DNA from: Saprospiraceae bacterium
GTDB taxonomy: Bacteria; Bacteroidota; Bacteroidia; Chitinophagales; Saprospiraceae
Assembly: GCA_016715465.1 (NCBI GenBank)
Contig: JADKAA010000029.1
Span: 1,860,001-1,924,000, forward strand
Reading direction: 5' to 3'
DNA: 64,000 nucleotides
The position numbers and the translations under genes are program-made. Shown here piece by piece: positions 19,914 through 30,365 of this stretch (the first letter of the stretch is position 1; each line of letters begins with the position of its first letter). The notes under the pieces were generated by a model. That model was not told the origin of the DNA, made no database searches, and saw only the letters and a program-made list of their open reading frames with translations.

Positions 19914-20471
19914 ATGACACAGACATCTGAGAAATGGATTACCGATTTAAAGGAACTCAAATCGACATTCAGAAAGGAATTTGGGCACCTGTCCATTGAA
20001 GAAATGAACACAAAACCTTCACCCGGCGCATGGAGCATTGCCCAGGTCATCGATCACATCATCGAAGTCAATGAAAGTTATTTTCCCACTTTTGAATTGG
20101 TAAGAAAAGGCAAATATGTACACTCCATTCTTGGCAATTTTGCCTTCATCCGTCGTTTTTTCGGACGCATGATTCTGAAGTCTGTATTGCCGGAAAGTAA
20201 AAAGAAATATAAAACCTTGCCCTTATGGCAACCATCTCAGACTGATTTACATGAAAATATGGTTGCCAGGTTTGAAAAGCACCAGGCTGCCCTGATGGCA
20301 GAACTGGAAGCCACGGAAACGTTCATCAGGCGAAACGTAACCATTGCCTCGCCGGCCAACGACATGATTGTCTATGACATACAGACAGCCCTGGACATCA
20401 TCGTCAACCATGAAAAGAGACATTTATTACAGGCATTACACGTAAAATCAGGCTTACAATCCTACAAATGA
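19914..20471 (+). CDS. DinB family protein
   Basis: The 185-aa four-helix-bundle protein has the DinB metal pattern: a first His in IDHIIEV (~residue 45), and two histidines in IIVNHEKRHLLQ near the C-terminus. AWSIAQVIDH is the typical first signature. DinB/YfiT proteins are metal-dependent, and several are thiol-S-transferases. The segment IRRFFGRMILKSVLPE is a common insertion in Bacteroidota members. It starts 10 bases after dacB, and its stop overlaps the next gene by 4 bases, so it belongs to the same operon. The substrate is unknown. Confidence 0.82.
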   Translation: MTQTSEKWITDLKELKSTFRKEFGHLSIEEMNTKPSPGAWSIAQVIDHIIEVNESYFPTFELVRKGKYVHSILGNFAFIRRFFGRMILKSVLPESKKKYKTLPLWQPSQTDLHENMVARFEKHQAALMAELEATETFIRRNVTIASPANDMIVYDIQTALDIIVNHEKRHLLQALHVKSGLQSYK

Positions 20472-22747
20472 CGAACATACCTACCCATGCACTCACTCCG
20501 ATATTGCCTTTGCTGTATGTGGCTTGGGTCGATGCCGTTTTGAGCCCTTCTGAAATCAGACTCATCAGACAGCAAGGGCTTCAGTACGCACTCAGTGAGG
20601 AAGACAGGGGCTTTATGCTTAAATTTACCGACGCAATGCAACCGCCTTCAGAAAATCAATTATCGGCCTTGCTTGACCTCATTAGAGACAGGGCAGCCGG
20701 GCTTCCGGAAACAGAGCTTGAAAACCTGGCAGAACTCGGTTACCGGTTAGCAGAACAGGGTCACACCCGCGATACTTTTGAAAAAAACACCTACAAAGGT
20801 CTCACCGCATTGTGTGAAGCACTGGCGCTGGACAGACCAGATACCGCAACAAAACTATTGGCAAAACTTGGGTGGAAAGAACCAAAAGACCTTAAAGATC
20901 AAGCCCATTTTGATGCCCCTTTATGGAGTAAAATCCTGGACTACCGCCAATATGAGATCAAACAAAAAGTGAGGACCTTACTCAATGACCCCTTATTCAC
21001 CCGGCCTGAAGGCAAAGACAAATCCATTCAGCGGCAACATACCCTGGAAGGCATAAAAATGCTGGCCGGGCAGGGCTTTGGCTCCATGGCTTATGGCAAA
21101 GACTATGGCGGAAAAGAGGATATGGAAGCCTACATGGCTGTATTTGAAACCCTGTGCTTTTATGACCTGAATTATGCGGTCAAATTTGGGGTGCAGTTTG
21201 GCCTTTTCGGTGGTACGGTGTGGAAACTTGGCACCGACTTACACCACATGCGCTACCTTCGCGACATCGGCACAGGACATCTGTTGGGCTGTTTTGCCAT
21301 GACGGAAACAGGCCATGGTTCAAATGTGAAGGACATTGAAACCACTGCCGTTTATCAGGAGACGGAAAAAACCCTGATCATCCATTCTCCCACATTTACG
21401 GCCGGTAAAGAATATATCGGCAACGCCTTGCACGCCACCATGGCAGTGGTATTTGCACAATTGATGGTAAAAAATATAAACCATGGTGTGCATGCCATTC
21501 TGGTGCCATTGCGCGATGAATACGGAAATACCTTACCCGGCATAACCATAAAAGACTGTGGTTATAAAATGGGACTCAACGGCATAGACAATGGCCGCAT
21601 TTGGTTTAATAACGTAAGTGTGCCCAAAGAAAACCTGCTTAACAGATTTGGCGACATCACGGAAACTGGCGAATATAAAAGTCCGATTGCACAGGACAAC
21701 AAAAGATTTTTTACCATGTTGGGATCCCTGGTTGGGGGCCGGATCTGTGTTGGCCTCGGCGCTTTAAATGCATCCATTGCTTCTCTTGCCTTGGCAGTAA
21801 ATTATGCCCATGAACGCAGACAGTTCAGACCCGATGAAGATACCATAGAAACATTGCTCATCGACTATCCATCTCACCAGCACCGGTTGATGCCTTTACT
21901 CGTAAAGTCACTGGTGTTCCACAATGCCTTGTCCAGTCTTGCCAGTCAATTTGTAAACGGACCTGAAAGTGACATCAGAAAAATTGAAACCAAGGCAGCT
22001 GGCCTGAAAGCCCTCGCTTCATGGCATTGCACGAGGACCATCCAGGAATGCAGGGAAGCATGTGGTGGAAAGGGCTACTTGTCTGAAAACAGGTTTGGCG
22101 ACCTGAAAGCAGATTCCGACATCTTCACCACCTTTGAGGGAGACAATACTGTGCTGCTTCAACTTGTGGCCAAAGGCCTGCTCACTGAATTTAATCAAAG
22201 TTTCAACGACGATGGTTTTCGGGGCATGTTGCGATATCTGGGAAATAAAATTGGTTTTACCCTCTCAGAGATCAATGTATATCAGAGTAGAAAAACAAGG
22301 GAAAATCACCTGTTAGACGACGACTTTTTATCCGATGCACTGAGATACCGCGAGAAAAAACAACGCATTACGCTGGCCGAACGCATGCGGAAATACATCA
22401 GGGAGAAAGTAAGCCCTCATGAAGCCTTCCTCAAGTGCCAGGTGCATATGGGCGAAGCTGCCCGCAGTTATATCGAACGTCTGGCTTATCGCGACATGAT
22501 AAAGAGAATAGATCAATTAAATGCTTCACCGGAAAAAGAACTGCTGATCAAACTCACCCGCTTTTATGCATTGACCATCATCATGGAAAATCGATACTGG
22601 TTCCTCGAAAATGATTACATGGATGGTACAAAAACAAAAGCCATCCGCAGACTGTATTCCAGATTCATGGAGGAGATCAAAGGCGTTTCAAAAGACATCT
22701 TATCCGCCTTTAATCTCCCTGGCCACCTGACTTCGATCAAGCCGTAA
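20468..22747 (+). CDS. Acyl-CoA oxidase/dehydrogenase with N-terminal TerB-like domain
   Basis: The 759-aa product has an N-terminal helical domain (~1-125) whose VAWVDAVLSPSEIRLIRQQG matches the TerB/DjlA pattern (A-D-G-x-[IL]-x-x-x-E). An acyl-CoA dehydrogenase fold follows, with FAMTETGHGSNV (FAD/substrate loop), ACGGKGYLSENR and TTFEGDNTVLLQL. The last resembles acyl-CoA oxidases (ACOX) more than ordinary dehydrogenases, and the ~630-residue catalytic part also fits ACOX. It should oxidise acyl-CoA to trans-2-enoyl-CoA in the cytoplasm, perhaps passing electrons to oxygen. It is coupled to the DinB gene by a 4-base overlap (20468-20471). No other beta-oxidation gene is nearby. Confidence 0.85.
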   Translation: MTNIPTHALTPILPLLYVAWVDAVLSPSEIRLIRQQGLQYALSEEDRGFMLKFTDAMQPPSENQLSALLDLIRDRAAGLPETELENLAELGYRLAEQGHTRDTFEKNTYKGLTALCEALALDRPDTATKLLAKLGWKEPKDLKDQAHFDAPLWSKILDYRQYEIKQKVRTLLNDPLFTRPEGKDKSIQRQHTLEGIKMLAGQGFGSMAYGKDYGGKEDMEAYMAVFETLCFYDLNYAVKFGVQFGLFGGTVWKLGTDLHHMRYLRDIGTGHLLGCFAMTETGHGSNVKDIETTAVYQETEKTLIIHSPTFTAGKEYIGNALHATMAVVFAQLMVKNINHGVHAILVPLRDEYGNTLPGITIKDCGYKMGLNGIDNGRIWFNNVSVPKENLLNRFGDITETGEYKSPIAQDNKRFFTMLGSLVGGRICVGLGALNASIASLALAVNYAHERRQFRPDEDTIETLLIDYPSHQHRLMPLLVKSLVFHNALSSLASQFVNGPESDIRKIETKAAGLKALASWHCTRTIQECREACGGKGYLSENRFGDLKADSDIFTTFEGDNTVLLQLVAKGLLTEFNQSFNDDGFRGMLRYLGNKIGFTLSEINVYQSRKTRENHLLDDDFLSDALRYREKKQRITLAERMRKYIREKVSPHEAFLKCQVHMGEAARSYIERLAYRDMIKRIDQLNASPEKELLIKLTRFYALTIIMENRYWFLENDYMDGTKTKAIRRLYSRFMEEIKGVSKDILSAFNLPGHLTSIKP

Positions 22748-22765
22748 ATATTGGTTAACCCCAAT

Positions 22766-24883
22766 TTACATTTTCATGAGTTTGAGCAAATATGCTTTTC
22801 CATTTATGGTTACCTTCAGCAGGTATAAACCCGCTTCAAGGGCGTCCCCTCTATGGTCAATGTGATGGCCTCTGCGTCCTTTTGAAGCTCGATGTGCACG
22901 AAACGTTGCCTTCCAGTCGCATCATAGATGGCATAGGAATCAATGTCACTGTCACTCGATACGCCGCTAATTACGACCTTAAGCTCATTTACAAAAGGAT
23001 TTGGAAAAGCTGAAAGCTTTATCTCGCTTTCTGACTCATCTTCCACCGCAACGGTAGAGCCATCTGACTCATCTTCACAATCCAGACATGGTTCCTGCAA
23101 GCCGGGTTCAAGCGCCAGAAAAGCAGTATAACGAGACAATACGCGGTGATTAAGACTGGTTTCTACGATACCGGCTATGGCATTATCCGATTGAGGACCG
23201 TTTTCCAAATTTAATATTTTGCACATGGCATGACTCTGTGCGACTGCTTTATAGTTGAGCACTTTTTCCGCGTTCACAATGGTTTGTCTGGCAGAAATGA
23301 AAGAATCTCTGTAGAGCGCCAGCACTTCTATTTCAAAAGGAAATGAACCCTTATACCTGCCAACCTGCACGGTACGGTTTCCGTTTTTTATGACCTGATT
23401 GTCATAACAAACCCCCTGTGCCGGTCGAACAAAAAATTCCAGATAGTCAAAATATATTTCATTCAGTTCATTTTCCAGGTAGGCGAACCCTTCATTTAAT
23501 TTACCTGTGGTGTTATAATTGGCCAAGGTATAATAGGCTCCTTTTGTGTTGCTCGATAATATTTTTATAAAATACTTCATTGCCGTAATAATACTTGCCA
23601 TTGTAATAGGTTGAGTGATAATGGGTATTGTACGCCGCATAATCAAGTATAAAAGTAGGCCTTAACTCGCCCAACTCGTCCACCAATTCATTCTTAAGCT
23701 GCTGCGCTTCGAGTTGTTGGTATTTTGATGCATCAGAAGATATGACAATTACCTGCCCATCCTCTTCATCCAGAACGTAATTATACGCTTCATAAAGACC
23801 GGATGTCAGTAAGCTGGCGCTGCCCAGCTGAATGCCTGCAAAAATAGATTCAAGGTCAACTTCTGATCCATTAATCCAGGTGGGTGAAACTTCCTTAATA
23901 CTAAAGTGATTGTAAAGTATCCTGAACCGGTCATTGGGTCTTACCACCCTTTTAATCATTTGTCTGGCCGCAGCCAATACTTCTGTTTTGTTGTAAAGTG
24001 TCGTTTGCGAATGGTGGTCAATCAAAAAAACCAGGCTTCTGCGGTTAAGTGTATCAACCCCAAGTAAGGTGGAAGGATCAAAGGTAAGTTGATAATAACC
24101 CTCTCCCGTTTGGTTTTCTTCTGTTCCATAGGCGATGGATACAGGCGCTGTTTCGGTCACCATGGACAGGGCGATTCCTGCCTGTGTCTGAACTTGTGTC
24201 GAGGGAATTTTTGCCAGTTTGTATGCGCCTAAGGTGGCATGTACCTTTGCTTCAAACACAGCGCCATTACTCAAAACAGGAATTTTGTCGGTATCATCTC
24301 CATAGACCAAAACCTGAATTTCCGGGGTGGGTTTTGAATATCTAAACATAGACAAGGGCAAATAAAAACCATCGTTTTCATTGGCAGGAATCATCATACT
24401 CAGCTTTACCTTTCGGAATTTTTTTGCAGGGAGTGGAAAAATCCGGAACTCATAACCACCACTGCTGTTCTTATACAAGACCGAAGGATCCTGTCTCCTG
24501 TTCACTATGCCTTCATAAATATTGAATGCACTGTACCTTTCCAGGATGTCAGCCTTCATGATAGTGGTATCTACCCAAAGCCAGGAATCCGTAAATGATA
24601 CATTATCGGGCAAGGTAAAATAATGCTGAACTTCAAAAGTATCGGTAACGTTGTTATAATAATTGGGATCTGACTTATAACTCATATATACGTCCACCTG
24701 GAAAAATTTTCCAACGGGCTTTACTATCATACTCACATCGTATATCGAACCCTGTGTGCGTTTCCAGGGTGATTTTGGGTCTTGCATCCATAGCGACTCA
24801 CAGTTATAACACTGGGAAAGGAGTTTTCCGCTGTATATCAGGGAAATAAAAATAATCAATAAAACAAAGTAAAACTTCTTCAT
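22766..24883 (-). pseudogene. Secreted VIT/VWA-type protein with T9SS tail, two frameshifts
   Basis: Frames 24883-23513 and 23646-22816, plus a third frame ending at a TAA complementary to 22766-22768, encode one ~700-aa protein. It has a signal peptide (to ~25), a VIT-like domain (~40-175, with RRQDPSVLY and FRIFPLPAKKFRKVKL), a VWA-like region (~280-430, with RRSLVFLIDHHSQ), a helical part and a type A T9SS tail (SAFPNPFVNE, then LEAGLYLLKVTINGKAYLLK in the third frame). The first shift is near 23562-23570 (a T5 run on the plus strand; one base fewer joins FYK to ILSSNTKG). The second is near 22840-22842 (GGG; one base more restores TPLEAGLYLL). The expected Asp-x-Ser-x-Ser metal site appears as DHHSQ. 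Its function is probably surface binding. Confidence 0.78.
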
Positions 24884-25021
24884 ACCTGCAAAATTTAAAA
24901 TCGTAAATAAATGATTAACAAGTTATCAAAATTAGGATGAATAATAGACGGGAAGTACCCACAGAAGTGAAACCCATATTGAATATATGTCTTCCCCGCG
25001 ACAAAGTCCACAGCCATCATG

Positions 25022-25780
25022 TCAACGAAATGTGCTGTCCTTTAAAAAAGGAAATTTAAGCCGGTATGATTTCAGGGCATCCATGTCTATTTGTATGGTG
25101 GCAATACCCGGTTCATCTTCCATCTGACAAATGACCTGTCCGGAATAATCGACCACCATAGACCGGCCGGGATAAATATTCCCGTAAGCATCCTGTCCTA
25201 CCCTGTTCACACCCACTACATAGGCCTGGTTTTCAATGGCCCTCGCCACCAAAAGTTTTTCCCATTGTGTTATCCTGGGTGCCGGCCAGTTTGCTACATA
25301 CACCAGGATGTCGTAAGGCAAATCCCCTTTGTTGAAAGACTGATACGGAAACCTCAGGTCGTAACAAATCAACGGCATGATGCGCACACCCTTATGGTTT
25401 AATACCGTAGTATCTTTTCCGGCGCTGTAATGCAATGCTTCTCCGGCCGGTGTAAAAAGGTGCACTTTGTCATAGGCTGCCAAAACTCCTTCCTTGTCCA
25501 TAAATAAAAACCGGTTGTATAAATGTCCATCTTCTAAAATGGGAATGCTGCCACCTGCCACTGCATCTGTATGGCTCAGCATTTGTTTCATAAATACCAG
25601 GGTTTGTTGCGCCGCATCCCGTTCCATTTCTTCCTCGCTGAGGATATAGGAGGTATTAAACATTTCAGAAAACAAATAAATTCCCCCCAGCTCAGTGCGC
25701 TGTATGAGAGACCCGACTTCTGCCAGGTTTTCCTTTAATTTACCGGCAACCGGTCCGGTTTGACAAATTGTAAATTTCAT
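25022..25780 (-). CDS. Nitrilase-superfamily omega-amidase
   Basis: The 252-aa cytoplasmic enzyme has the catalytic set Glu39 (LFSEMF), Lys105 (AYDKVHLF) and Cys139 (PLICYDLRFP). The length and this motif fit the YafV/Nit2 omega-amidase branch, which hydrolyses alpha-ketoglutaramate or alpha-ketosuccinamate from transamination and methionine salvage to the keto-acid plus ammonia. It lies alone between two minus-strand secreted-protein genes, with 64 bases to the MORN-caspase gene and 138 to the VIT gene. Substrate assignment follows the family. Confidence 0.88.
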   Translation of the reverse strand: MKFTICQTGPVAGKLKENLAEVGSLIQRTELGGIYLFSEMFNTSYILSEEEMERDAAQQTLVFMKQMLSHTDAVAGGSIPILEDGHLYNRFLFMDKEGVLAAYDKVHLFTPAGEALHYSAGKDTTVLNHKGVRIMPLICYDLRFPYQSFNKGDLPYDILVYVANWPAPRITQWEKLLVARAIENQAYVVGVNRVGQDAYGNIYPGRSMVVDYSGQVICQMEDEPGIATIQIDMDALKSYRLKFPFLKDSTFR

Positions 25781-25844
25781 TGACCCATAGTTTGCACCAT
25801 GGATGCAAGTTAAGCCATTTGAGAAATAATTCAGGTATAAAATA

Positions 25845-27458
25845 TCACCGCATTACCCCAACGGGCATCTCTCTGTCATAATCACCGTATATACTTGGTG
25901 TTTGCGTATTATTGGTATGGTGCCGCACATTGAGGTAGATATAATTAAACAGCTCTTCCACTGAAATGATCTGGTCATTGTTTTTATTCGCATCTCCTTT
26001 TAGTCCCTGAATGAGGTAATGGCTAAAAACACCATGCCTCATACCTGAATATTCCAGTGACACTTCATCTTTTTTGGAAGAAGTAATGATCGCGGTGCCT
26101 CCTGTGCTTGCCGAAAATTTGCTGTAAAAATCTGTGAGCGCCATCTGGTAGGGTGACTTTGAAGCATACATGCTTCCGGAATGACAAGCATCTGTAATGT
26201 AAATTTTATGCTTAGCCCGGGATGCCTCGATCAAATTTAGCATGTCATCGTAAGCCAGCAAGTTGTTGGTACCGTCAAAATCAAAAGGCACAAAGGACCC
26301 TTCCAGACCGTGACCCGACATGTACAGCATGATGACGTCATTGGCATCCGCTTTGGAGAAAGTTTTACTGATCTCACTTAAAATGTTTTTTCGGCTTGCT
26401 GCGTCGTCTATAAGGATGCTTATCTGGTCATCCGGAATGGCCCCTCCTTCCGGACTTTTAAGGAATGCGTAAAGGTGGTAGGCATCATCGTCTGTATAGC
26501 GAAGCGAAGTCATGTGATTATAAGTGGCCACACCCACAATTACGGCATAAATATCTATTTCATCATTAAAGTATTCTTTTTCCCTGTTGCCCTCATTGGA
26601 TAATTTGGCCAGCGCTTCTGTTTCATAGGATCGCTGTTTCAATGAACCATACTCCCAAATACCGCTGTACACTTTGCCATCAGCTTTGATCATGGTGCCA
26701 AAGCCATGGGGACCGTGGCTTTTCCAACCCCCTTTATACACATCGCCACTGGCATAATTGCAGACCCCTTCTCCCTGTGGTTTTCCCGCTGAAAAATAAC
26801 CCAAGTAGTAGGACCCGTCTCTGTAATTGAACCTTCCCTCTTCATCATGACAGTGCTGATTGGTGCAATCCTTAAGTTTTTTATCCCTGTTTACTACCTG
26901 ACCGCTCCCGGCCGGTCTGATTGAAGGCTGATTAACGGTATTTTGTGTTTTGGATACCAGCACATTGTCTTTCCACACTCCCTGATATGCGTTACCATCT
27001 GATTCTGAAAACCGGCCTTCTCCATCAAAATTTCCCATTTTAAAATTACCCCTGAAAGCTGAACCGTCGGCAAAAAGATATTCGCCACTGCCATGGGGAT
27101 AATCATGCTGCCACTGACCTTTGTATATGTCGCCATTGGCATAAGTCATCTTACCCTTACCTTGTCTTTTATCTGCTACGAAATCGCCGACATACTCGTG
27201 TCCGGAGGCAAATCGGTAACGACCACTGCCTTCTTTTTTTCCATTGCTGAAACTCCCGGTAAACACATCGTTACTGGCAAACCAGATGGTTCCCTTCCCA
27301 TTAAATTTTCCCATCCTGAACTGCCCTTGATAAATGGCCCCGTTTTTGGCCTTGTAACTCCCTTCTCCATTGAAGCAGTCACCCTTCACACATTGAGCCA
27401 AACCATACACAGCAAACGAACCCTGAAGAAGGAACACAAACAACATTCTTTTAACCAT
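25845..27458 (-). CDS. Exported MORN-repeat caspase-like protease
   Basis: The 537-aa product begins with a signal peptide (cleavage near GLAQC). Residues ~25-165 hold about six MORN repeats (units like YQGQFRMGKFNGKG and YKGQWQHDYPHGSG), and ~205-270 hold two or three more after a short linker. The C-terminal caspase (C14) domain (~300-537) has catalytic His383 in YMSGHGLEG and Cys425 in ITDACHSGS, plus the VIVGVATYNH start strand. Caspase-like proteases cut after Arg/Lys or acidic residues; the MORN array probably binds lipid or protein. Export to the periplasm is inferred. The upstream region has no partner gene, so targets are unknown. Confidence 0.9.
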   Translation of the reverse strand: MVKRMLFVFLLQGSFAVYGLAQCVKGDCFNGEGSYKAKNGAIYQGQFRMGKFNGKGTIWFASNDVFTGSFSNGKKEGSGRYRFASGHEYVGDFVADKRQGKGKMTYANGDIYKGQWQHDYPHGSGEYLFADGSAFRGNFKMGNFDGEGRFSESDGNAYQGVWKDNVLVSKTQNTVNQPSIRPAGSGQVVNRDKKLKDCTNQHCHDEEGRFNYRDGSYYLGYFSAGKPQGEGVCNYASGDVYKGGWKSHGPHGFGTMIKADGKVYSGIWEYGSLKQRSYETEALAKLSNEGNREKEYFNDEIDIYAVIVGVATYNHMTSLRYTDDDAYHLYAFLKSPEGGAIPDDQISILIDDAASRKNILSEISKTFSKADANDVIMLYMSGHGLEGSFVPFDFDGTNNLLAYDDMLNLIEASRAKHKIYITDACHSGSMYASKSPYQMALTDFYSKFSASTGGTAIITSSKKDEVSLEYSGMRHGVFSHYLIQGLKGDANKNNDQIISVEELFNYIYLNVRHHTNNTQTPSIYGDYDREMPVGVMR

Positions 27459-27503
27459 ATTGGGATTTCTAAACCGTTAATTAAGTCTTATAATCGTGTA
27501 TTG

Positions 27504-27537
27504 TTTGTGTCTTATATGTAAAAGAAATTTATATTTG
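27504..27537 (+). promoter_or_regulatory. Bacteroidota promoter for the DUF4920 lipoprotein
   Basis: A TTTG -33 box (27504-27507) and a TATATTTG -7 box (27530-27537) are separated by 22 bases, within the usual range for the Bacteroidota housekeeping sigma. The ATG of the next gene is at 27591. Confidence 0.6.
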
Positions 27538-27590
27538 CAAATATAACTGAATTGTTATCTTCAATATTGTTAATTAATTTATAAAAATAC

Positions 27591-28079
27591 ATGAAACAAC
27601 TATTTTTCCTTTCCATCGCAGCACTGCTAAGTTTTTCTGCCTGCAAAACTTCTTCCAAAAACAGCACGGCAAGCGGAAGTATGCCCACTTTTGGTGAAGA
27701 CTTTAAAGTTAAAAATGTGCTGACCTATGACGACTTACTCACCAGGCTAAGCTCAGGCAAAGAGATGGAAGTCCAGGTTGAAGGTTTGGTCGATGGTGTA
27801 TGCCAGGCAAAAGGTTGCTGGATGAACATCGTTTCCGCCCAAAACCCAACCGCACAGAAAATGTTTGTGAAGTTTCACAATTATGGCTTCTTTATGCCAA
27901 AAGACCTTTCGGGTAAAAACGTCATTATGAAGGGAAAGGCTTATGTAGAAGAAACCTCTGTGGATGAACTCAGACACTATGCGGAAGATGAAGGCAAATC
28001 TGCTGCAGAAATTGCTAAAATAACCAAACCGGTCAAAGAGTTGAAATTTATGGCTACCGGTGTGAAAATTAAGGGTTAA
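27591..28079 (+). CDS. DUF4920 lipoprotein
   Basis: The 162-aa protein has a lipoprotein signal with lipidated Cys18 (LLSFSAC). The mature part contains VEGLVDGVCQAKGCWMNI, the Cys-containing signature of the DUF4920 family, an OB-like fold found in Bacteroidota. Its two cysteines may bind metal or form a disulfide; the function is not established. The last four bases are shared with the end of metG on the other strand (TTAA, 28076-28079), so the two genes converge with no spacer. Confidence 0.82.
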   Translation: MKQLFFLSIAALLSFSACKTSSKNSTASGSMPTFGEDFKVKNVLTYDDLLTRLSSGKEMEVQVEGLVDGVCQAKGCWMNIVSAQNPTAQKMFVKFHNYGFFMPKDLSGKNVIMKGKAYVEETSVDELRHYAEDEGKSAAEIAKITKPVKELKFMATGVKIKG

Positions 28080-30223
28080 CTGATCGTTGACCCGTTTTCC
28101 CACTCTTCACTGCAGGAAATAAAATTAAGCTTGCCATCGCTGTCTGAGGCCATGAGGATCATGCCTTTGGATTCTATGCCCTTGATCTTTCTGGGAGCGA
28201 GGTTGGCCAGTAAGGTTACTTTTCGTCCTATGATGTCTTCAGGTTTGTAGTGCTCTGCAATGCCGCTCACTACTGTCCTTCGTTCAAAACCAAGGTCCAG
28301 TTCCAGTTTCAGGAGTTTATCTGCTTTTTCTACCTTCTGCGCACTCACTATGGATGCCGTTCTCAAATCAAGTTTGCCAAAATCGTCAAAGGTGATTTCC
28401 GGTTTCAGTGGCGTAAAAGTTGCCTTTGTTTCAATTTCCGAAGCCGCAGGCTGATTGCCTACGAGCTTAGCCACCTGTCTGGCAATGACCTCATCATCTA
28501 TTCTTGAAAACAAATGGATGGGTTCACTGATCTTATGGCCACTAAATATCAGGGATTGCGACTCGCACAGCGATTCCAGCATGTCATTCAACTCACCTTT
28601 TTCTTCAATGGGTGATAAAGCCAGTAACTTCCTCATTTTATCAGATGTGAAAGGCATAAAAGGCCGGCAACAAATGCTGATGGCCGCTGCATACTGAAGA
28701 CATAAATTGATTACGGTTGCCGTGGTTTCCGGCTCTTCTTTTACCAATTTCCAGGGTTCGTTGTATTGGAGAATCTGATTGCCCCTTGTGGAAATATCCA
28801 TCAACTTTTTCAGGGCCGATCTGAAATCAAATCGCCTCAGGCAGTCATTCATTTCCTGTATCTCATCGTGCAAGACAATCAGTTCCGTATCAAAATATTC
28901 ATAATCGTCTCCTCCCGATCCCAGGAAGGTTGCATCCTCATCAATATCGGGGACTTCACCTTTGTAAAATTTATTGGTGAGTACAATTACCCGGTTTATA
29001 AAATTAGCCAGATTGGCCACCAGTTCGTTGTTATTGCTTTCCTGGTATGACTTCCAGGTAAACTCGCTGTCTTTGAGTTCGGGCATGTTTTTAATCATAC
29101 AATACCTCAACTCATCAACGTTTTCGGGAAACTCCTCCAGATATTCGTGGACCCAAACTGCCCAATTTCTGGAAGTGGATATCTTCTGCCCTTCCAGATT
29201 CATAAACTGGTTGGCCGGCACATTATAAGGTAAGCTGAATCCTCCATGTGCCTTGAGTATGGCCGGAAAAATCAGACAATGAAATACAATGTTATCTTTT
29301 CCAATAAATTGGATCAATGAGCTTTCATCAGAACACCAATAGTCTTTCCAGTCTTTGCCGTGGTCTTCAGCCCATTGTTTGGTTGCCGATATATAGCCAA
29401 TGGGCGCATCCATCCATACATATAGTTTCTTCCCTTCATGACCGGGTATGTCATGTGGAACATCGACCCCCCAGTCAAGATCACGGGTCATGGCTCTGGG
29501 TTGCAATCCACCTTCAATCCACGATTTACACTGCCCAAGTACATGGTTTTTCCAGTCCGACGGGTCATGCAGTTGCACGCCATCCAGCACACCTGTATTG
29601 ATCCATTCCCTTAACCAGGGTTCGTATTTATCCAGTGGAAGGTACCAGTGCCTTGTTGTCTTTAATACAGGTGCGTTGCCACTCAGTACGGACCTTGGGT
29701 CGATGAGTTCGGTAGGACTCAGACTGCTGCCACATTGTTCGCATTGGTCTCCATAGGCGTCATGAAATCCACATTTCGGACATGTTCCCTTGATGTACCT
29801 GTCGGCTAAAAACTGACCTGCTTCTTCATCAAAATACTGTTCTGAATCAATCTCGGTAAATTCACCTTTCTTGTATAACTCACTAAAAAATTATTGTGAT
29901 GTCTGGTGGTGAAGTAAACTCGAAGTTCTGTGGTAAATGTCAAAAGATATGCCCGTTTTTTCAAAAGTGTCTTTAAACAGGGTATGGTATTTATCCACAA
30001 TGGCCTGTGGTGTTTGCCCCTCTTTAATTGCCTTCATGGTTATGGCTGCACCATGTTCATCAGAACCGCAAACAAACACCACATCTTTGCCCATGAGTCT
30101 GAGAAATCGAACATATACATCACCGCTCAGGTAGGCACCTGCAAGGTGTCCTATGTGTAACGGTCCATTGGCGTATGGCAGCGCAGATGTGACTATGTAT
30201 CTGGAAAATTCTCTCATGTACAA
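28076..30223 (-). pseudogene. metG: Methionyl-tRNA synthetase with an in-frame TAA at codon 111
   Basis: The minus-strand frame is open from 30223 to 28076 except for one TAA (29893-29891); no frame change is needed. Without it the product would be 715 residues, normal for MetG with a C-terminal tRNA-binding domain. Features: YANGPLHIGHLAGAY (HIGH), a CPKCG...CEQCG zinc knuckle (29690-29800), a KMSKS-like QKISTSRNW, an anticodon-binding helical domain and a tRNA-binding OB domain (FGKLDLRTASIVSAQ). At the stop, HHQTSQ-stop-FFSELYK aligns with family sequences that have Glu, so GAA has become TAA (plus-strand base 29893). MetG charges tRNA-Met and is normally essential and single-copy. I suspect a base error or strain variant; the next in-frame ATG is at 29590. 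Confidence 0.9.
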
Positions 30224-30365
30224 GCTCTTAGAAGCTGCGAAGATAGCGATCTTTTTTGGCTTGCCTAAAATATATTTTACCCCATACTAGGTCTCAAGAA
30301 AGTACATAGTGCATCTGTAACCTGTTATGTCTGAATTTTCAGAAGAGCAAATCCGCATTAACCGG

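Noticed and set aside
29806..30000. A 64-aa gene near metG
   Set aside because: It is a shifted frame of metG; the true frame is unbroken apart from the TAA and carries all MetG motifs.
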